This document shows, piece by piece, positions 10,339 to 20,812 of a stretch of DNA of 64,000 nucleotides. Position numbers and translations under genes: made by a program. The stretch is from positions 620,001-684,000 of the forward strand of contig NC_089180.1 of NCBI RefSeq assembly GCF_947507565.1. The letters run 5' to 3'. The stretch's first letter is position 1, and the number at the start of each line of letters is the position of its first letter. Under the pieces are notes generated by a model. That model had not been told where the DNA came from. It ran no database searches and was given only the letters and a program-made list of their open reading frames with translations. This DNA is from Oscarella lobularis. Taxonomy: Eukaryota > Porifera > Homoscleromorpha > Homosclerophorida > Oscarellidae.

Positions 10339-11084
10339 AAACAAGTTCATCAAAAGCGCAGGACTTCTTGGCATGTTTCTTACGTTTGCTTGGTTATTCG
10401 TGAATTGTTTGTCTCGCTGGCTGAAACAAATGTGACACGTACGAAACATCGGAGGGCCTCGATTTTTCGTAGAGTAGAGAAATGACTTCAAAGCACATTC
10501 GATACTCGCCGAAGATCGTACGCGTCCTGCAGAACAATTCAGTGAAATGGTTAACTTTTCTCTTTTACAGTTACCCGGTTAAAGACAAAAGTGCCTATGG
10601 AGTCCGAGATATTCCGATTAGGACGAGAAAAGTATCTGGACGACTGGTCGCCAACCACAAAATCTATACGACATAAACTTCCTCACTTATTTGCCAAAAG
10701 AGAGGAAATGACTTATATAATCTGTAGTGACTGAAAGCTATAACATGTTAGAAAGCCTCGTTTGCTTAGCGAGAGGCAATAGCCATATATGAGTCTCTCC
10801 TTTGAAATGATTACCCTTATCCGTTTCACTGCTGCCTTCTTTATCTGACCCAAACAATGAGAGAACATTCAATAATGAGGCTCAGCTTCCTCTAGCATTG
10901 CAAAGCAGCTGCTTTAGCGGCAGCCAGCATATAAGTAACTATTTCGGAAGTATACCGTAAACATCCTTCGTTGTCAGACTCACGTGCATGGTTATGAAAG
11001 TATGGCGGAAATCAGTTGTTACGTCTAAGCCTTTATAACCTACGTTGAGACTACTGGGCTGTCATTCAAGCAAAAGGAGAAGAC
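10339..11084. other. Intergenic region with weak promoter signals
   Basis: No gene is recognised. A tataacc motif at about 11033 lies some 50 bp before the start codon at 11085 and could be a TATA element for that gene. Confidence 0.4.
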
Positions 11085-11581
11085 ATGCGTTCTCTTCTGG
11101 TGCTAGTTTTTTTGCTCTTCGCTCAGTGCTGCAGTGCCAACATTTATTACGATGGTAAAAAGGAAACGACAGCCATACTCCCAAAAACTTTATTCCTGTA
11201 GATAATGATCGCTCGTGCGAAGATGTCTATACGGCCGTGCAGCGAATGAACAGAGTAAAGGAGGTCGTGGTGGGCGCAGCTCCTCAGTGCATCCGCAGTC
11301 GCATAAATTTGCCCTACGGCTACGTTCATACAGTCGTCCTGTTCAAGGGATATGCTGACCACGTTCCGGGCGGCGTCAGATACGTAAACATGCGAAATCC
11401 TGATCGTACGAGATACATTCGAACGATCCACGAGGGAAGAAGCAATGCCACTCCAAGGGACATTGAGAGATTTATTTCTCAGTATGGAAATGGTTATCAG
11501 TCGTTTGGCAACGGAGCGAGAAATTGCCAGGATTTCTCCACAAGGCTTGTTCAGTACCTGATAACAAATCATCGCTGCTGA
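11085..11581 (+). CDS. Small secreted protein, possible NC-type thiol hydrolase fold
   Basis: Two exons (11085-11154 and 11202-11581, with a 47-nt GT...AG intron) give an uninterrupted 149-residue protein. The ATG starts a strong signal peptide (MRSLLVLVFLLFAQCCSA). The mature part has few cysteines, a GYADHVPGG motif around the middle and, near the C-terminus, NGARNCQDFSTRLVQYL. A late Asn-Cys-x-x-Phe preceded by an upstream His resembles NC/PPPDE- or LRAT-like papain-fold hydrolases, but the similarity is only motif-level and I do not claim an activity. The gene is intact, unlike most coding pieces nearby. Function unknown. Confidence 0.65.
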
Positions 11582-12543
11582 GTTCAGCAATGATATACTG
11601 ATTCCGTTTTGTCTATTGCAATGTCTTTGATTGATCTAGTTTGTTTTTGTATTGTTCCTTCTGTCACAGATGCTAATATCAAGTCTTCTATGCAATTAAT
11701 AGTTGTCCCTCACGCAGGAAGTAGAGTAGCCTCATACAAAGATTAATTAATTAGGGTTTCAATAACTCGCGCATCCAATACCGCTTTGGTAGAGTTCAAT
11801 AATTTACAAAATTAATAGGTATAAGAACGAAATGCTGCGTCGCAACAATAGGGTCAAGAAGTTAAACGGTTACACGGATAAATAAATACTAGAAAAAAAG
11901 GAATGGAAGTCGAGTAATCTATGACTCATAAATAAATAATCGAAACATAGGGAATGTGAGTCGAGTAACCTATAACACATAGCTAAAGAAATAATGAAAA
12001 TAAAAGGATGTTTCAGTAGATCGAGAAAGATCGAAAAGAGCCTAATCACATATACTGTAGTAGCTGATGAAATTGCAATAATGAAAGGAATGAACGTGAC
12101 AGAAAGAAAAGGCTTGGGCTAGATGAATTTTCTAAGTAGACTGACTGGAATTTGGCACTCAAACGGCTCTCGAGTATCTAACGCCTTTTTTTGTACCCAG
12201 CGTTACTTACTGCAATTTCCATACGTCGAATTCTCGACCTAGGTCATATTGATCGTTAGATGACATCCTTGGCTCTTCGAAGTCACCTATAACCCGCGTT
12301 ACAGTTGAATGGAAACTCACCTACTGGAAGACTTTGTCTCGTACCGCGGGAATTTGCTTACAGATCGTTCGTTGTTTCGAAGTCCAGTTCGTCTCCGGGA
12401 CTCTCCTGTTTTGATCCGGGCAAACAAGTCAGCTGTGTTTCCTTTTTCGACTAGAATTATCGCGAGGTACAATTTTTGGCGTCAACAACAGTTTTCGAAA
12501 CCAATTTGAAGTAGTATTGCTTGGCGGTATCGTTTTCACAAAA
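11582..12543. other. AT-rich spacer with a diverged two-copy repeat
   Basis: Around 11900-11990 the pattern GAGTCGAGTAA followed by CTATgAC.CATA occurs twice, about 57 bp apart. No gene is recognised; the open frame at 12309-12509 has no family features. Confidence 0.4.
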
Positions 12544-12898
12544 GTGAGGCTCCCTTAGGGGTCTCCCGAGCTGTTTTTCGCACCTCAAAGCAGAAGGAAA
12601 GCCTGGATAGCGAAAGTCGATAGTTCCGTTTGAAGGCATACTGAAGGCCTACGCTGAGGCAGGCATTCGACGGGGCTCATTGGATCTTCATCGAGCTAGA
12701 CCCAAAAATACCCTTCTCTGCTTCGAGGCTCGTCTTTCCTTTGTCGTGCATCGGAGGCTTTTCTCCGACGACGCTAAGCAAGCTTAGAGGCATGTCTTGT
12801 TTCAACTAGAAGTGTACGTGCGTACGACGTTTACCGCGTCCGTCGCAGGCAAGAATCTCGTGGCCCGGGTGATATTAATCCCTCAAAAGGGGCCTCAC
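12544..12898 (+). mobile_element. 355-bp MITE-like element, copy 3
   Basis: Third copy of the element seen at 7012 and 7625, in plus orientation, 355 bp from GTGAGGCTCCCTTAGGGG to AAAAGGGGCCTCAC. Flanks are unrelated to those of the other copies, so only the element itself is shared. An overlapping 80-codon open frame is judged accidental. Confidence 0.65.
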
Positions 12899-13393
12899 CA
12901 ACTTTCTCGAATTGTTATCCGAGTATCTGTCGTTTTAGTCTCCTCTTATCAAGCTTTCTTTATCCTTTCTCTTGTAAATATTGGTAACAATCGAACTTGG
13001 AATTTTAGTCAAGCGTCTTCCGACAAACCCCAAAGATGAGATCCATGTTTCTGAAAATGAGCAAGCATTTTATTAGGGTAGATCTGAGCTCTCGCCGGGC
13101 ACGTAGCTGCCTCGCCGCCTCCGGAATAGTCAGGCCCTTGATTTCACCAATCCCGCTCCCATCCCCTGACTAGCTGAACCCGCGTGAGAATGTTCTACTC
13201 ATCGGCTCTAAAGAAGCGCAAGCGTAACAAGAAGAACGAGGAGCTTTCACTACATGAATCTATGCAACGCACCAACATGTATTCAACGGGATTCTAAACG
13301 TACATTAGCAAACACATAAAACATCGCAACAAGACAGACTCATTGAGAGTTTTGTCACATGTTTTCGGCTTGAAGTCATGTGTCACACTCTGG
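12899..13393. other. No recognisable feature
   Basis: Mixed-composition sequence between the element copy 3 and the 3' end of the minus-strand secreted gene. It would include that gene's 3' UTR; no clear AATAAA on the minus strand was pinned down. Confidence 0.3.
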
Positions 13394-13957
13394 TTATATG
13401 CCACGAGTGTTATCTGCATCGGCGATCTTGTCCTTTTCAGCGTCAAGGCAGTTTATAACATATTCTGCCCAGTTGCCACCGCCGGGAAGAACACCTGTCG
13501 CTGTTCCTATTCTTTGAAAAATGAATGTACGCACCGTCTTTCCACCCCAATAATCTGTATAGTCGTTTCCTGAGTCGGTAGCAACGATAATTCCGGTTTT
13601 TGGATAATCGTCTCCGTAATGGACGAGAACGCATGCTTTGCTTGGCTGGGCTGTTATGTTGAAAAGCCACATCGCACTTTCCTCGTTATTAGGGGCCTTA
13701 TCTCCGGGGATGTAGTAGATGTAGTCGTTTCCCATTGGAGTCGTTCCGTTTCCCACATCCAGTGTAACTTTTTTGGATCCATCTGGATAGTACGTCGCTG
13801 AGGCGGGCGTGCTTTTGAAATAAAAGTATCCCACGCGTTCACACTGAAAATGTATTCTTAAAGATACTGAATGTTTTTAATTAAGCTGATTAAAATTTAC
13901 TTCTGACTCTGTCACGAACCATACAGCCGCAATAAACAAAATTAGTCCAAAACGCAT
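13394..13957 (-). CDS. Small secreted protein of unknown family
   Basis: Minus-strand exons 13957-13901 and 13843-13394, with a 57-nt intron, give an intact 168-residue protein ending in TAA. Residues 1-19 (MRFGLILFIAAVWFVTESE) form a signal peptide. The mature domain has ordered beta-type motifs: GYFYFKSTPASATYYPDG, GNDYIYYIPGDKAP, ACVLVHYGDDYPKTGIIVA and YTDYWGGKTVRTFIFQRIG. Three cysteines are present (just after the signal peptide, in KACVL and in VINCLD). I recognise no named family; a secreted beta-sandwich is a guess. A TATA box and an E-box repeat lie about 245 bp upstream, and an acceptor (tgtttag) just before the start suggests a 5'UTR intron. Intact frame and promoter argue for a working gene. 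Confidence 0.65.
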
Positions 13958-14200
13958 CGTTCCTTTGTCAAACCTAAACAACAGATGGATTAGGATCAAG
14001 ATGGCCTTCATAACAGCTCTAAGGGAGGTTCGAATTCCATTATATTCTTCTCGGATGTGGCGTGCATTTGATTAAAGTTCGCGAGGTAGACGTAAACTCT
14101 AACAAAAATTACTGAAAATGATCGCAAAGTTTTGCAAAATGACGGTCTGTGACGGTTGTGCAGTTGCTGGGGAGCTGAATTCCCTCTCGTCGACACTCAG

Positions 14201-14289
14201 TTTTTATAGTCGGCTAGGTCGAGTCAGCTGGGCCAAGTCAGCTGGGCCGAGCAGCTGGGCCGAGTCAGCTGGGCCGAGTCAGCTGGGCC
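14201..14289 (-). promoter_or_regulatory. TATA box with upstream tandem CAGCTG array
   Basis: On the minus strand TATAAAAA lies at 14208-14201. Immediately upstream (14221-14289) are five head-to-tail copies of a 13-14-bp unit, GAGTCAGCTGGGCC, each holding a palindromic CAGCTG E-box. This matches the layout of a core promoter with clustered bHLH sites for the secreted gene at 13957-13394. The repeat is directly visible; promoter role is inference. Confidence 0.6.
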
Positions 14290-16378
14290 GGCACTTTCCT
14301 CTAATTTAATTATCCGACGTTATTGGCGCCATTGCTCAGCTGACAGCACCGCTTTTATTCAACGTTCTGTTACGACCTTTCTATGTTACGCGTTACCAAA
14401 CGAAGACCGTGAGTTAGGCTGCGGACTGATTTGGCTCACCACCGTGCTGTCTACTACTTGCTGGCTCCTGCACGATTGCAGGACAACTGATAAGTGAAAA
14501 GTAATTGCCAGCTACATCCGGTAGCACCGTCGCTTCATTCACAGTCCCCGCCTCTAGCACCTCAATGGCTATTTTCTCAAGGTTTGACTTGATAGCTCTG
14601 TCTGTCCGGCAAATGATAGCTTTTCTTTTCTAGATATGATTTGTTACGTTGCCTATGTGGCGTTGCACTGCATGAGATCAAGCCGCGTTTGTAAAAAAAC
14701 CGTGCGAGTGGCATTTACTTAATTTTATATGTGTGCTGTAGTAAAAATTACAATGAAATAACTTTGATTTTCACGTGGTATACGGGAGTTCCTGTACTCC
14801 ACTCTTTCTCGTCGCTTCAGCTTTTCCAGGTTTGTTTGCCTTGGTTTTCGTTTTCTCACTTCTCTCTCAGATGGTGCTTTGACGAGAGATATCCTTCTTG
14901 AAGCGCCAGGCCTCCTTAGAGGCGTCGCGCTGAAGTTTTTCGTGCTCGAACTCCTCTTCTATTTATCTCCTAGACAAAGAGAATCGATCAAAGGCTTCGA
15001 GTGGCAACACGACGACGATTAGCTGCAACGGTGAAGGATTCGAGCTCGAAAGAAGTATAATTGGTTTTCTCGAATTTTTGTAAACTGCAATTGGTCGGAA
15101 AACGATTGTAGATGAGATAATGTTGTTCAAAAAAAGCGATTGTGACTATCTTTTGACGTTCGAACGGATCAGAGTATATCAATTTTTTTATTAACACATG
15201 ACAGGTGCTTAGAGACTTCCCTAATATTGATCTTCTGGAACGTGGAACCAAGGCAATTCTTTCTTTGCTTCGACGTCGTCACACTTTATCTTGCTGGATT
15301 TATTTATTAGTTGTGTAGGCGTGGATGTGAATACTAGTGTAGGATTTCTAATTACGTTTTGTTCCTTTTATTTATTTGAGTTTTTAGGAAACGATCGCAA
15401 TTTACCTTCTCACGCTGACGGACGTCTTTCACGTGAGGCCAATCCTGTTTCTCATCGTGAAAAAAAATAGACCACAGTAAATGAATAGTGGTAATATTTG
15501 CACTATATCGTTTTTCATTATTCTTATAGAAGCGTTTAGGGAATGATCACGTGGACGTAATTGACATACGAACGAAGGAGAGCCGGGAACAAATCGTTTG
15601 AAAGTAAAACAGAATAGCTTATGTGTTTTGCAAATAACTGAATTGTTGATAGGGCAAGCAGCTGTGAATTGGAATACTAGACATGGAGGCTATAAAGTAA
15701 AAGAAGGGATATGAAAATGAATAGAAGAGCCACACCAGTTGAAAAAGTGACTTGTTAATTAAGAGGAATTTACTCTAGGGTCATAGGATTCTGTACGCGT
15801 ATCGAGACCCAATTACTTCAAGAGAAACAAGAAGTAGGACGTTACTCTATTGGGGAATGTTACATTTATTTCTCCAATGTTTCGTCTCGACGCGAGACAA
15901 AGAGAACGTCGATAAAATCGTCGCCTTTGACTGTCACAGAAACTAAAACGTGAAACGCTAAGACAAATCTTTCTGCTCTGTTGAAGACAACGACGCAAAG
16001 CTACACGAGAAACAAAGTAGAATGTCGTTCCTTGTCCAGTCACGAAACGTTCAAACTGGGTAATGTAGTACATCCAAAGATTAGACGTAAGTCTAAAACT
16101 AGGTTGCTCTCTAGTGTCATTATTACTATATATAAAGCCACAGCGAATACTGCCATACTGGTTAGACGAGAAACTTTCTACAACATCATGGGCACTCAAT
16201 TACCTCAAGCTCTTTCATGGACAATATCTGTGCGATCGCAAAGAGAGCGCAAAAGATTTCTCGTTTTGGTTCAGGTTCTTTGCATTTGATCTGAAATGCT
16301 TATTTTGTTTTGTAGCCACATTCACCTCTGGGACCCGAGGTGACTAAATAAAACCGGCCCAACTCTTGAGCCGGTGTG
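14290..16378. other. About 2 kb with no recognised gene
   Basis: Both strands were read for family motifs without success. Open frames at 14988-15251, 15813-16199 and 15981-16289 lack signal peptides, domain motifs or splice support. Confidence 0.4.
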
Positions 16379-16557
16379 CATAGATGTTGTCTCTTACCTT
16401 GGTTCTGTCTTTGAAGGCAACGCCACAAAAAATCGAGTGATGATCCTTAAGGCCTGCATAGGCAATAGAGCTTTGGGCTGGGGTCTGCTCCCGCCTGGAA
16501 GCCCTGGCTTGGAATACAAAAACAAGTAAAACGTCACCTGGGAATATGCTGGGTACC
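16379..16557 (+). pseudogene. Duplicated exon piece of the SASA esterase
   Basis: About 178 bp nearly identical to 9574-9750 of the esterase gene, from CATAGATGTTGTCTC to ATGCTGGGTACC. It includes the exon 2 acceptor position and the encoded RVMILKACIGNRALGW segment. Differences are few; one changes AAGAAA to AAGTAA and so creates a stop before NVTW. Neither flank is shared. It is a dispersed partial duplication, not a second gene. Confidence 0.85.
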
Positions 16558-16639
16558 TGAGTATGGTACCTTTGATGGAAGGTTCTGGTTCTAGCATACG
16601 GAAGTAGTCGTGCTTCCTTTACCAGGCGAAGGTACAAGT

Positions 16640-16893
16640 AATGATGAAGGCAGCAAGCCTAATCGCTCCCAATTGGAAGTACATTGCACGCCGAACCGAG
16701 ACCCTATCCAGAGCCTGAGATAAGCAACATAGAGGTGCCTTAATTACCGCAATGTTGGAGAAGTGGGGCGAAGAGCACGGGGCAGAAGCCACGAACAGGC
16801 GTCTGATAAAGGCCTTGCTGGAAGAAGGCACGAAGTCTTCAGCAGCGCAAATATTTCGAGACGATTTGGTAGACGCCGGAAGTCAACGTTGAC
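16640..16893 (+). pseudogene. Death-domain remnant with frameshifts
   Basis: Three frames together show a death domain, the six-helix adaptor of apoptotic and innate immune signalling. Helix-like blocks are SLIAPNWKYIARR (about 16655-16695), then in another frame PEPEISNIEVP (about 16705-16740), then in the first frame again ALITAMLEKWGEEHGAEATN followed by RRLIKALLEEG (about 16735-16825). The spacing W-K-x-IAR, EI-xIE, LL-xW, A-x-x-x-RLIKAL is typical. The reading-frame changes within about 80 bp leave no intact product. It lies directly after the duplicated esterase exon. Confidence 0.6.
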
Positions 16894-16909
16894 TAGTGAC
16901 TTTCAATTA

Positions 16910-17190
16910 GTACTTTTCCGCACGTTTTGTCTTACTTTTGTAGCTCGCAAGGTTAACATTTATTGTTAATCTTTTTTTGCCGCTGCCGCTGCTGCTTCTC
17001 TCTGACGAATTCCTTTTGGTAAAAAATTCATCTGATGACGTCAACGACGAAGAATCGTCTTCGCTTTCCTTCCTCAGACTCTCGAATCTCTTCTGGGCAA
17101 TCCAACCCGAAGTCCGCGATTTAGGAAGACCTTTCAGCATCTTGTGCAAATCGTGAGCCGTTCTGACGTCTCGCCTTGGGTCGGGCTGCA
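16910..17190 (-). pseudogene. Unassigned Ser-rich C-terminal exon, kinase-like start
   Basis: On the minus strand an exon opening after ttttgcag at about 17186 encodes PDPRRDVRTAHDLHKMLKGL, then a Ser/Glu-rich basic tail, and ends in a stop at 16907. PDPRR-x-TA-x-DL resembles the last helix of a protein kinase domain, but the rest of such a domain is absent. It could also be an unrelated C-terminus. I assign no gene. Confidence 0.3.
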
Positions 17191-17284
17191 AAAACGAAAA
17201 TGAGCAATAGGATATTTTCTAGCTAGGAAAATACGAGTACAATGGGACAACGGGGCAAAAAAAGCGTCTGTTAACTAGAAACAG

Positions 17285-17627
<343 letters not shown>

Positions 17628-17708
17628 CTAAAAATCAATAACGTTAATTATAGTATTTATTTATTCATTTATTTATCGTTTTGTTACCTCTCTTTCTCTC
17701 TCTCTAAG

Positions 17709-17801
17709 GCCCCGTTCCCTATTGGATTGTGCGCAATACGTGGGGCACTGGGTGGGGATTGGACGGCTACGTGTATATGAAATACGAAGGAATTCTGTGC
17801 G
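17709..17801 (+). pseudogene. Papain-family (C1A) cysteine peptidase, one exon
   Basis: A single exon between ctctaag and gtaagg encodes [20 protein letters not shown] and [12 protein letters not shown]. This is the C-terminal part of a cathepsin-like protease containing the active-site Asn (RNTWG, normally KNSWG). The catalytic Cys and His exons are absent nearby, so this is an isolated fragment in plus orientation between two minus-strand fragments. Confidence 0.8.
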
Positions 17802-17963
17802 GTAAGGCGATGAGTGCTTCCGTGATAGTGAAATAAGAGACAGGTATTAGGAATTGCTGAACAAGTTTGGAGACGAGAGGTGTCAACTTATAGCTATTAG
17901 AATCGCGTAACAAATGTTACAATTATATAAAACAAGAACTCAACTCTCCTAAGATTATAACGT

Positions 17964-18355
17964 CTAACGTGCATCAAGCTCAACACTGATCTTTTCTTCG
18001 TAAAACTCAATCACCTTCTGGGGAAATCGAACGTTTATCTTCGAAGTGGGCACCAATTCGGCCCAAGTCACCTCCTTCCTATATATACAAAACAAATAAA
18101 AATGTATACATATATATATATAAATATACGGGTAAAAAATTCCTCACCATTTGATGAGAAAGTTTAGTCCGCCGTTTTCGTCTTTGCTAACGCACAAGAT
18201 TTCTTCGACGGTACTGTATATCCCAAATCGCAGCCGCCTTCCTCCTCCAGCGTCTCGCATCGAAAGTGCTCCTCCGGTTTCCATAGGAGGAATTCGCATC
18301 GCCCGTCGGACAGGGGAAGTTCCTCGCGTACGCGTTTGCCTCGCTTTTTCGACAT
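17964..18355 (-). pseudogene. HP1 (CBX)-like: collapsed chromodomain plus chromoshadow domain
   Basis: From an ATG at 18355 the minus strand reads MSKKRGKRVREELPLSDGRC then EFLLWKPEEHFRCETLEEE. This looks like an HP1 start and a chromodomain from which the central KWKGY...NTW segment has been deleted. After a frameshift the sequence gives EEILCVSKDENGGLNFLIKW. This splices (18148 to 18078, 69-nt intron) to KEVTWAELVPTSKINVRFPQ then KVIEFYEEKISVE and a stop at 17964, an excellent chromoshadow domain. HP1 binds methylated H3K9. The hinge is missing and the two domains are out of frame, so the copy is probably non-functional unless the frameshift is an artefact. Confidence 0.75.
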
Positions 18356-18449
18356 GACGGAAAGGGAGACCGTTGGCTCGAAGTATCACGTGGTATTTCG
18401 ATTCCCGGACGCGACCATCGCGACTCTTTCTCCGCGCGTTTCAACGCCT

Positions 18450-18562
18450 TCTACCCCGTCGCACGATGTACATCCAGTCTCTGGAGACGCAAAATCCGAA
18501 CAGTCTCAAATTCATGCTGGGGCGAACGGTCCTCGGCGAAGGAACGGCCGATTTCGCTGGCT
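18450..18562 (+). pseudogene. NFU1: NFU1-like Fe-S scaffold, N-terminal domain fragment
   Basis: The plus strand encodes RRTMYIQSLETQNPNSLKFM then LGRTVLGEGTADFAG, matching the [21 protein letters not shown] block of the mitochondrial iron-sulfur scaffold NFU1. It breaks off at a CTGG tetranucleotide run (18556-18575). The C-terminal NifU domain with its CxxC is absent. Confidence 0.8.
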
Positions 18563-18665
18563 GGCTGGCTGGCTGGGCTCCCTTTTTAGCCGAGACTGCT
18601 ATTAGGTTTCCTTATAAATATCTCATAAACGTAGCATCCTAATGTTTACTTGCCATATTGTGTAG

Positions 18666-19223
18666 GGATTTGGATGGCCTGCGCGTTTGGGTTCCCAGTG
18701 AGTCGTTTGGACGTTGGTGGAGCACAGTATCAATGGGCATCAATGTTTCTGCTGCATTGAGTTCAATTGTCTTTGCCGCTACTACGAAAGCATTGGGTTG
18801 GCGATTCGTCTTCTTTGGAGCGGGTGCTGTCGGCTTGGGCATGTCAGTTGTCATCTTCCTGATCACGCGAGACTCATCCGAGTCTGTTGGTCTAAAGTCT
18901 ATCACGTCAGAAACAAGCAATTCCTCAGCGGAAAAGAAACGCTTTTCGTTGCGAGACGTGTTGTCTGATTGGTTTCTTTGGGTGCTGAGTGGCAACTACC
19001 TTCTTTTCTACGTGGTCAAGACGTCGATAGCAGATTGGAGTCAAATGTACCTGATTCAGTACCGCGAATTTCCGGCTAGCTTTGGTACGTGGGAAAGAAG
19101 GGAAGGGGAAACGTTGAAGGTCTCTTGTATTATGTAGCCGCATACGCTATTGGGATGTTGGAAGTGGGAGGAATTGTGGGCAGCTTAGTGGCGGGCTTCT
19201 CATCTGACTTCATTGTGTCCAAG
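18666..19223 (+). pseudogene. SLC37A4-like sugar-phosphate transporter fragment
   Basis: Exons 18666-19084 and 19138-19223 encode the middle of an MFS glucose-6-phosphate/phosphate antiporter of the ER. Motifs are GFGWPA, FGRWWSTVSMGINVSAA, ALGWRFVFFGAGAV, WFLWVLSGNYLLFYVVKTSI, DWSQMYLIQ and GMLEVGGIVGSLVAGF. Several hydrophobic helices are evident. Between GFGWPA and VPSESFG the expected CAKVLRKW residues are missing and the frame shifts (near 18685). No N-terminal or C-terminal half of the twelve-helix protein is present. Confidence 0.8.
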
Positions 19224-19399
19224 GTAAGAGAACCAATCCGAGTCAAACGTTTCCTTTTATTTATCAGTAGATGGCTCGTTTGGGAGTTTTTGCTAAGCTC
19301 ATGCTGAATCAAAAGCCTGGAACTGACATGAACATACCAAGAGTATCGTCTAAATCCTAGTCATATTGTTTGCAGTTCTAAACTGATTTTTTCCTCTAG

Positions 19400-19768
19400 G
19401 TCTTGCTGGATTTTGTGTTAGAGCAGATCGGCTTTCACCTGTCTCGACGCCAGGTAATCGATTGGCTTTATGTCAAGTCTTCTTGCCATAGTGACACCGT
19501 GACTTCAGTTTGTCCAAATAATGCACCTCATTGAAGGCTTTGACATGATGGCACTCAATTTAAAATATTTGAAATACAAGGCTCCCGGACGTCCGAAGGG
19601 CAAAAAGAATGTCTCACTTTGGTGTGATGCTAGCCTGGAGATCCTAACTTAGATTTCATCTGTTTGTTTAGGTGGAAGTACGCCTTCAATGCAGTTCTTA
19701 AGCAGAGAGTTTTTTTGGAGCCGTCCGCGAGTAGGGGAGGAGGTTTAGCACCCATTGGAGTTCTTCAG
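19400..19768 (+). pseudogene. VPS13-like lipid-transfer protein fragment
   Basis: Exons 19400-19453, 19509-19610 and 19672-19768 encode VLLDFVLEQIGFHLSRRQ, FVQIMHLIEGFDMMALNLKY then LKYKAPGRPK, and WKYAFNAVLKQRV. The pattern (short strand, Q-x-x-x-M-x-L-x-E-x-x-D-M-M, K-Y-x-K-Y-x-P, W-x-YA) matches the repeating groove units near the N-terminus of VPS13 proteins, which carry lipids between membranes. VPS13 is over 3000 residues; only about 80 remain. Splice sites look usable, so the piece may derive from genomic copying. Confidence 0.65.
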
Positions 19769-20013
19769 GTACGTTTTTAGGAGAAGCAAAGAATATTATG
19801 TAATTATTTATTTTTTATTTTTCGTTTATTAGTTTGATTTCGTCCCTAGGACTTGTTTGGGGAGCGCTATCAGATAAGTGCACTGTAGTTTTAGGTGTTG
19901 TAAGGGCTTTGTTTCCCGTGTGTTGTGCAGGGAGGGAATCGAGCGAGAAGACGGGTCAGTGTTATAAGGTGCTGTCTGGTTTTAAGCCTTCAACTATCCT
20001 AAATTTCCTTTAG

Positions 20014-20610
20014 CTAGGAGGGCTTGGTTGGAGGAGAATGGAGGAGAGGACCGCAAGCGTGAAGGGGGAGGAAGGACAATCGAAAAAGGAAAAAGAAAAG
20101 ATCGAGAGAAGGAGTAATACCTTGGGGTATGAATTTTATTCTTAGTTTTCATTTTTTATTTCTTTTAGCTCGGGGGGGATGCAACTGGAAGGAAGAGGAG
20201 AAGGACAACGGGCGTGAGGGGAAAAACAAGGGAAGGACAATTGAAAGGGAAGAGGGAAGATCGATGAACAAAGTGACGACATGAGGTATGGATTTTGTTC
20301 TTAGATTTCATTTATAATTCTTTTCAGCTAGGGGGATGTGACTGGAAGGAAGAGGAGAAGGATAACGGGCGTGAAAGGAAGGGGAAGGGGAAGGACAAAT
20401 CCGAATAGGAAGATGGAGGATCGAGGAAGAGTGACGACATGAGGTATGGTTGTTATTCTTAAGTTTCATTTTTAAGTTATTAGTTAGGGGGATGCAATTG
20501 GAAGGGCGCGGAGAAGGACAACGGGCATGAAGAGAAAGGAATCAAGGGAAGGGAAGGACAACCAAGGGGAGGGAGCGGGAAGAAGATCAAGAGTATGAGG
20601 TGCGGAATTT
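20014..20610 (+). repeat. Purine-rich tandem repeat, about 158-bp period, array A
   Basis: About four units, each a T-rich half ending in cttttag or similar and a purine-rich half beginning ctaggggGatg.aactggaag and ending in tgaggtatgg. Units start near 20014, 20168, 20328 and 20485. Every unit has acceptor-like and donor-like ends around the purine block. Related, more diverged units occur at about 22080-22320. Confidence 0.7.
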
Positions 20611-20670
20611 ATCATTGTTAGTGAGGATTGGGGGTAAGGCCCGGATATTGAAAATAAATGTGGTTGTAAT

Positions 20671-20719
20671 TAGGATTGATAAGGGTAAGGGGTTAGGGGT
20701 AGGATTAGGATTAGGAGAT
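20671..20719 (+). repeat. Degenerate telomere-like TTAGGG tract
   Basis: TAGGATT, AAGGGTAAGGGGTTAGGGG and TAGGATTAGGATTAGG run together; TTAGGG-like hexamers with frequent single changes. A second tract (GTTTAGGGTTAGGG...GGGTTAGG) lies at 20928-20952 and a third at 23219-23287. All are G-rich on the plus strand. Confidence 0.55.
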
Positions 20720-20812
20720 GGAATTGGGGATAGGGGGTCCCAGTTTAAGTGGTGTCCCGGATAAGAGAAAATTTTTCACTTTCTATCGACCGGGGGTCAC
20801 CCGCGACAGTGG

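Noticed and set aside
14020-14040. GGTTCGAATTCC as a tRNA B-box
   Set aside because: No A-box or cloverleaf could be formed upstream.
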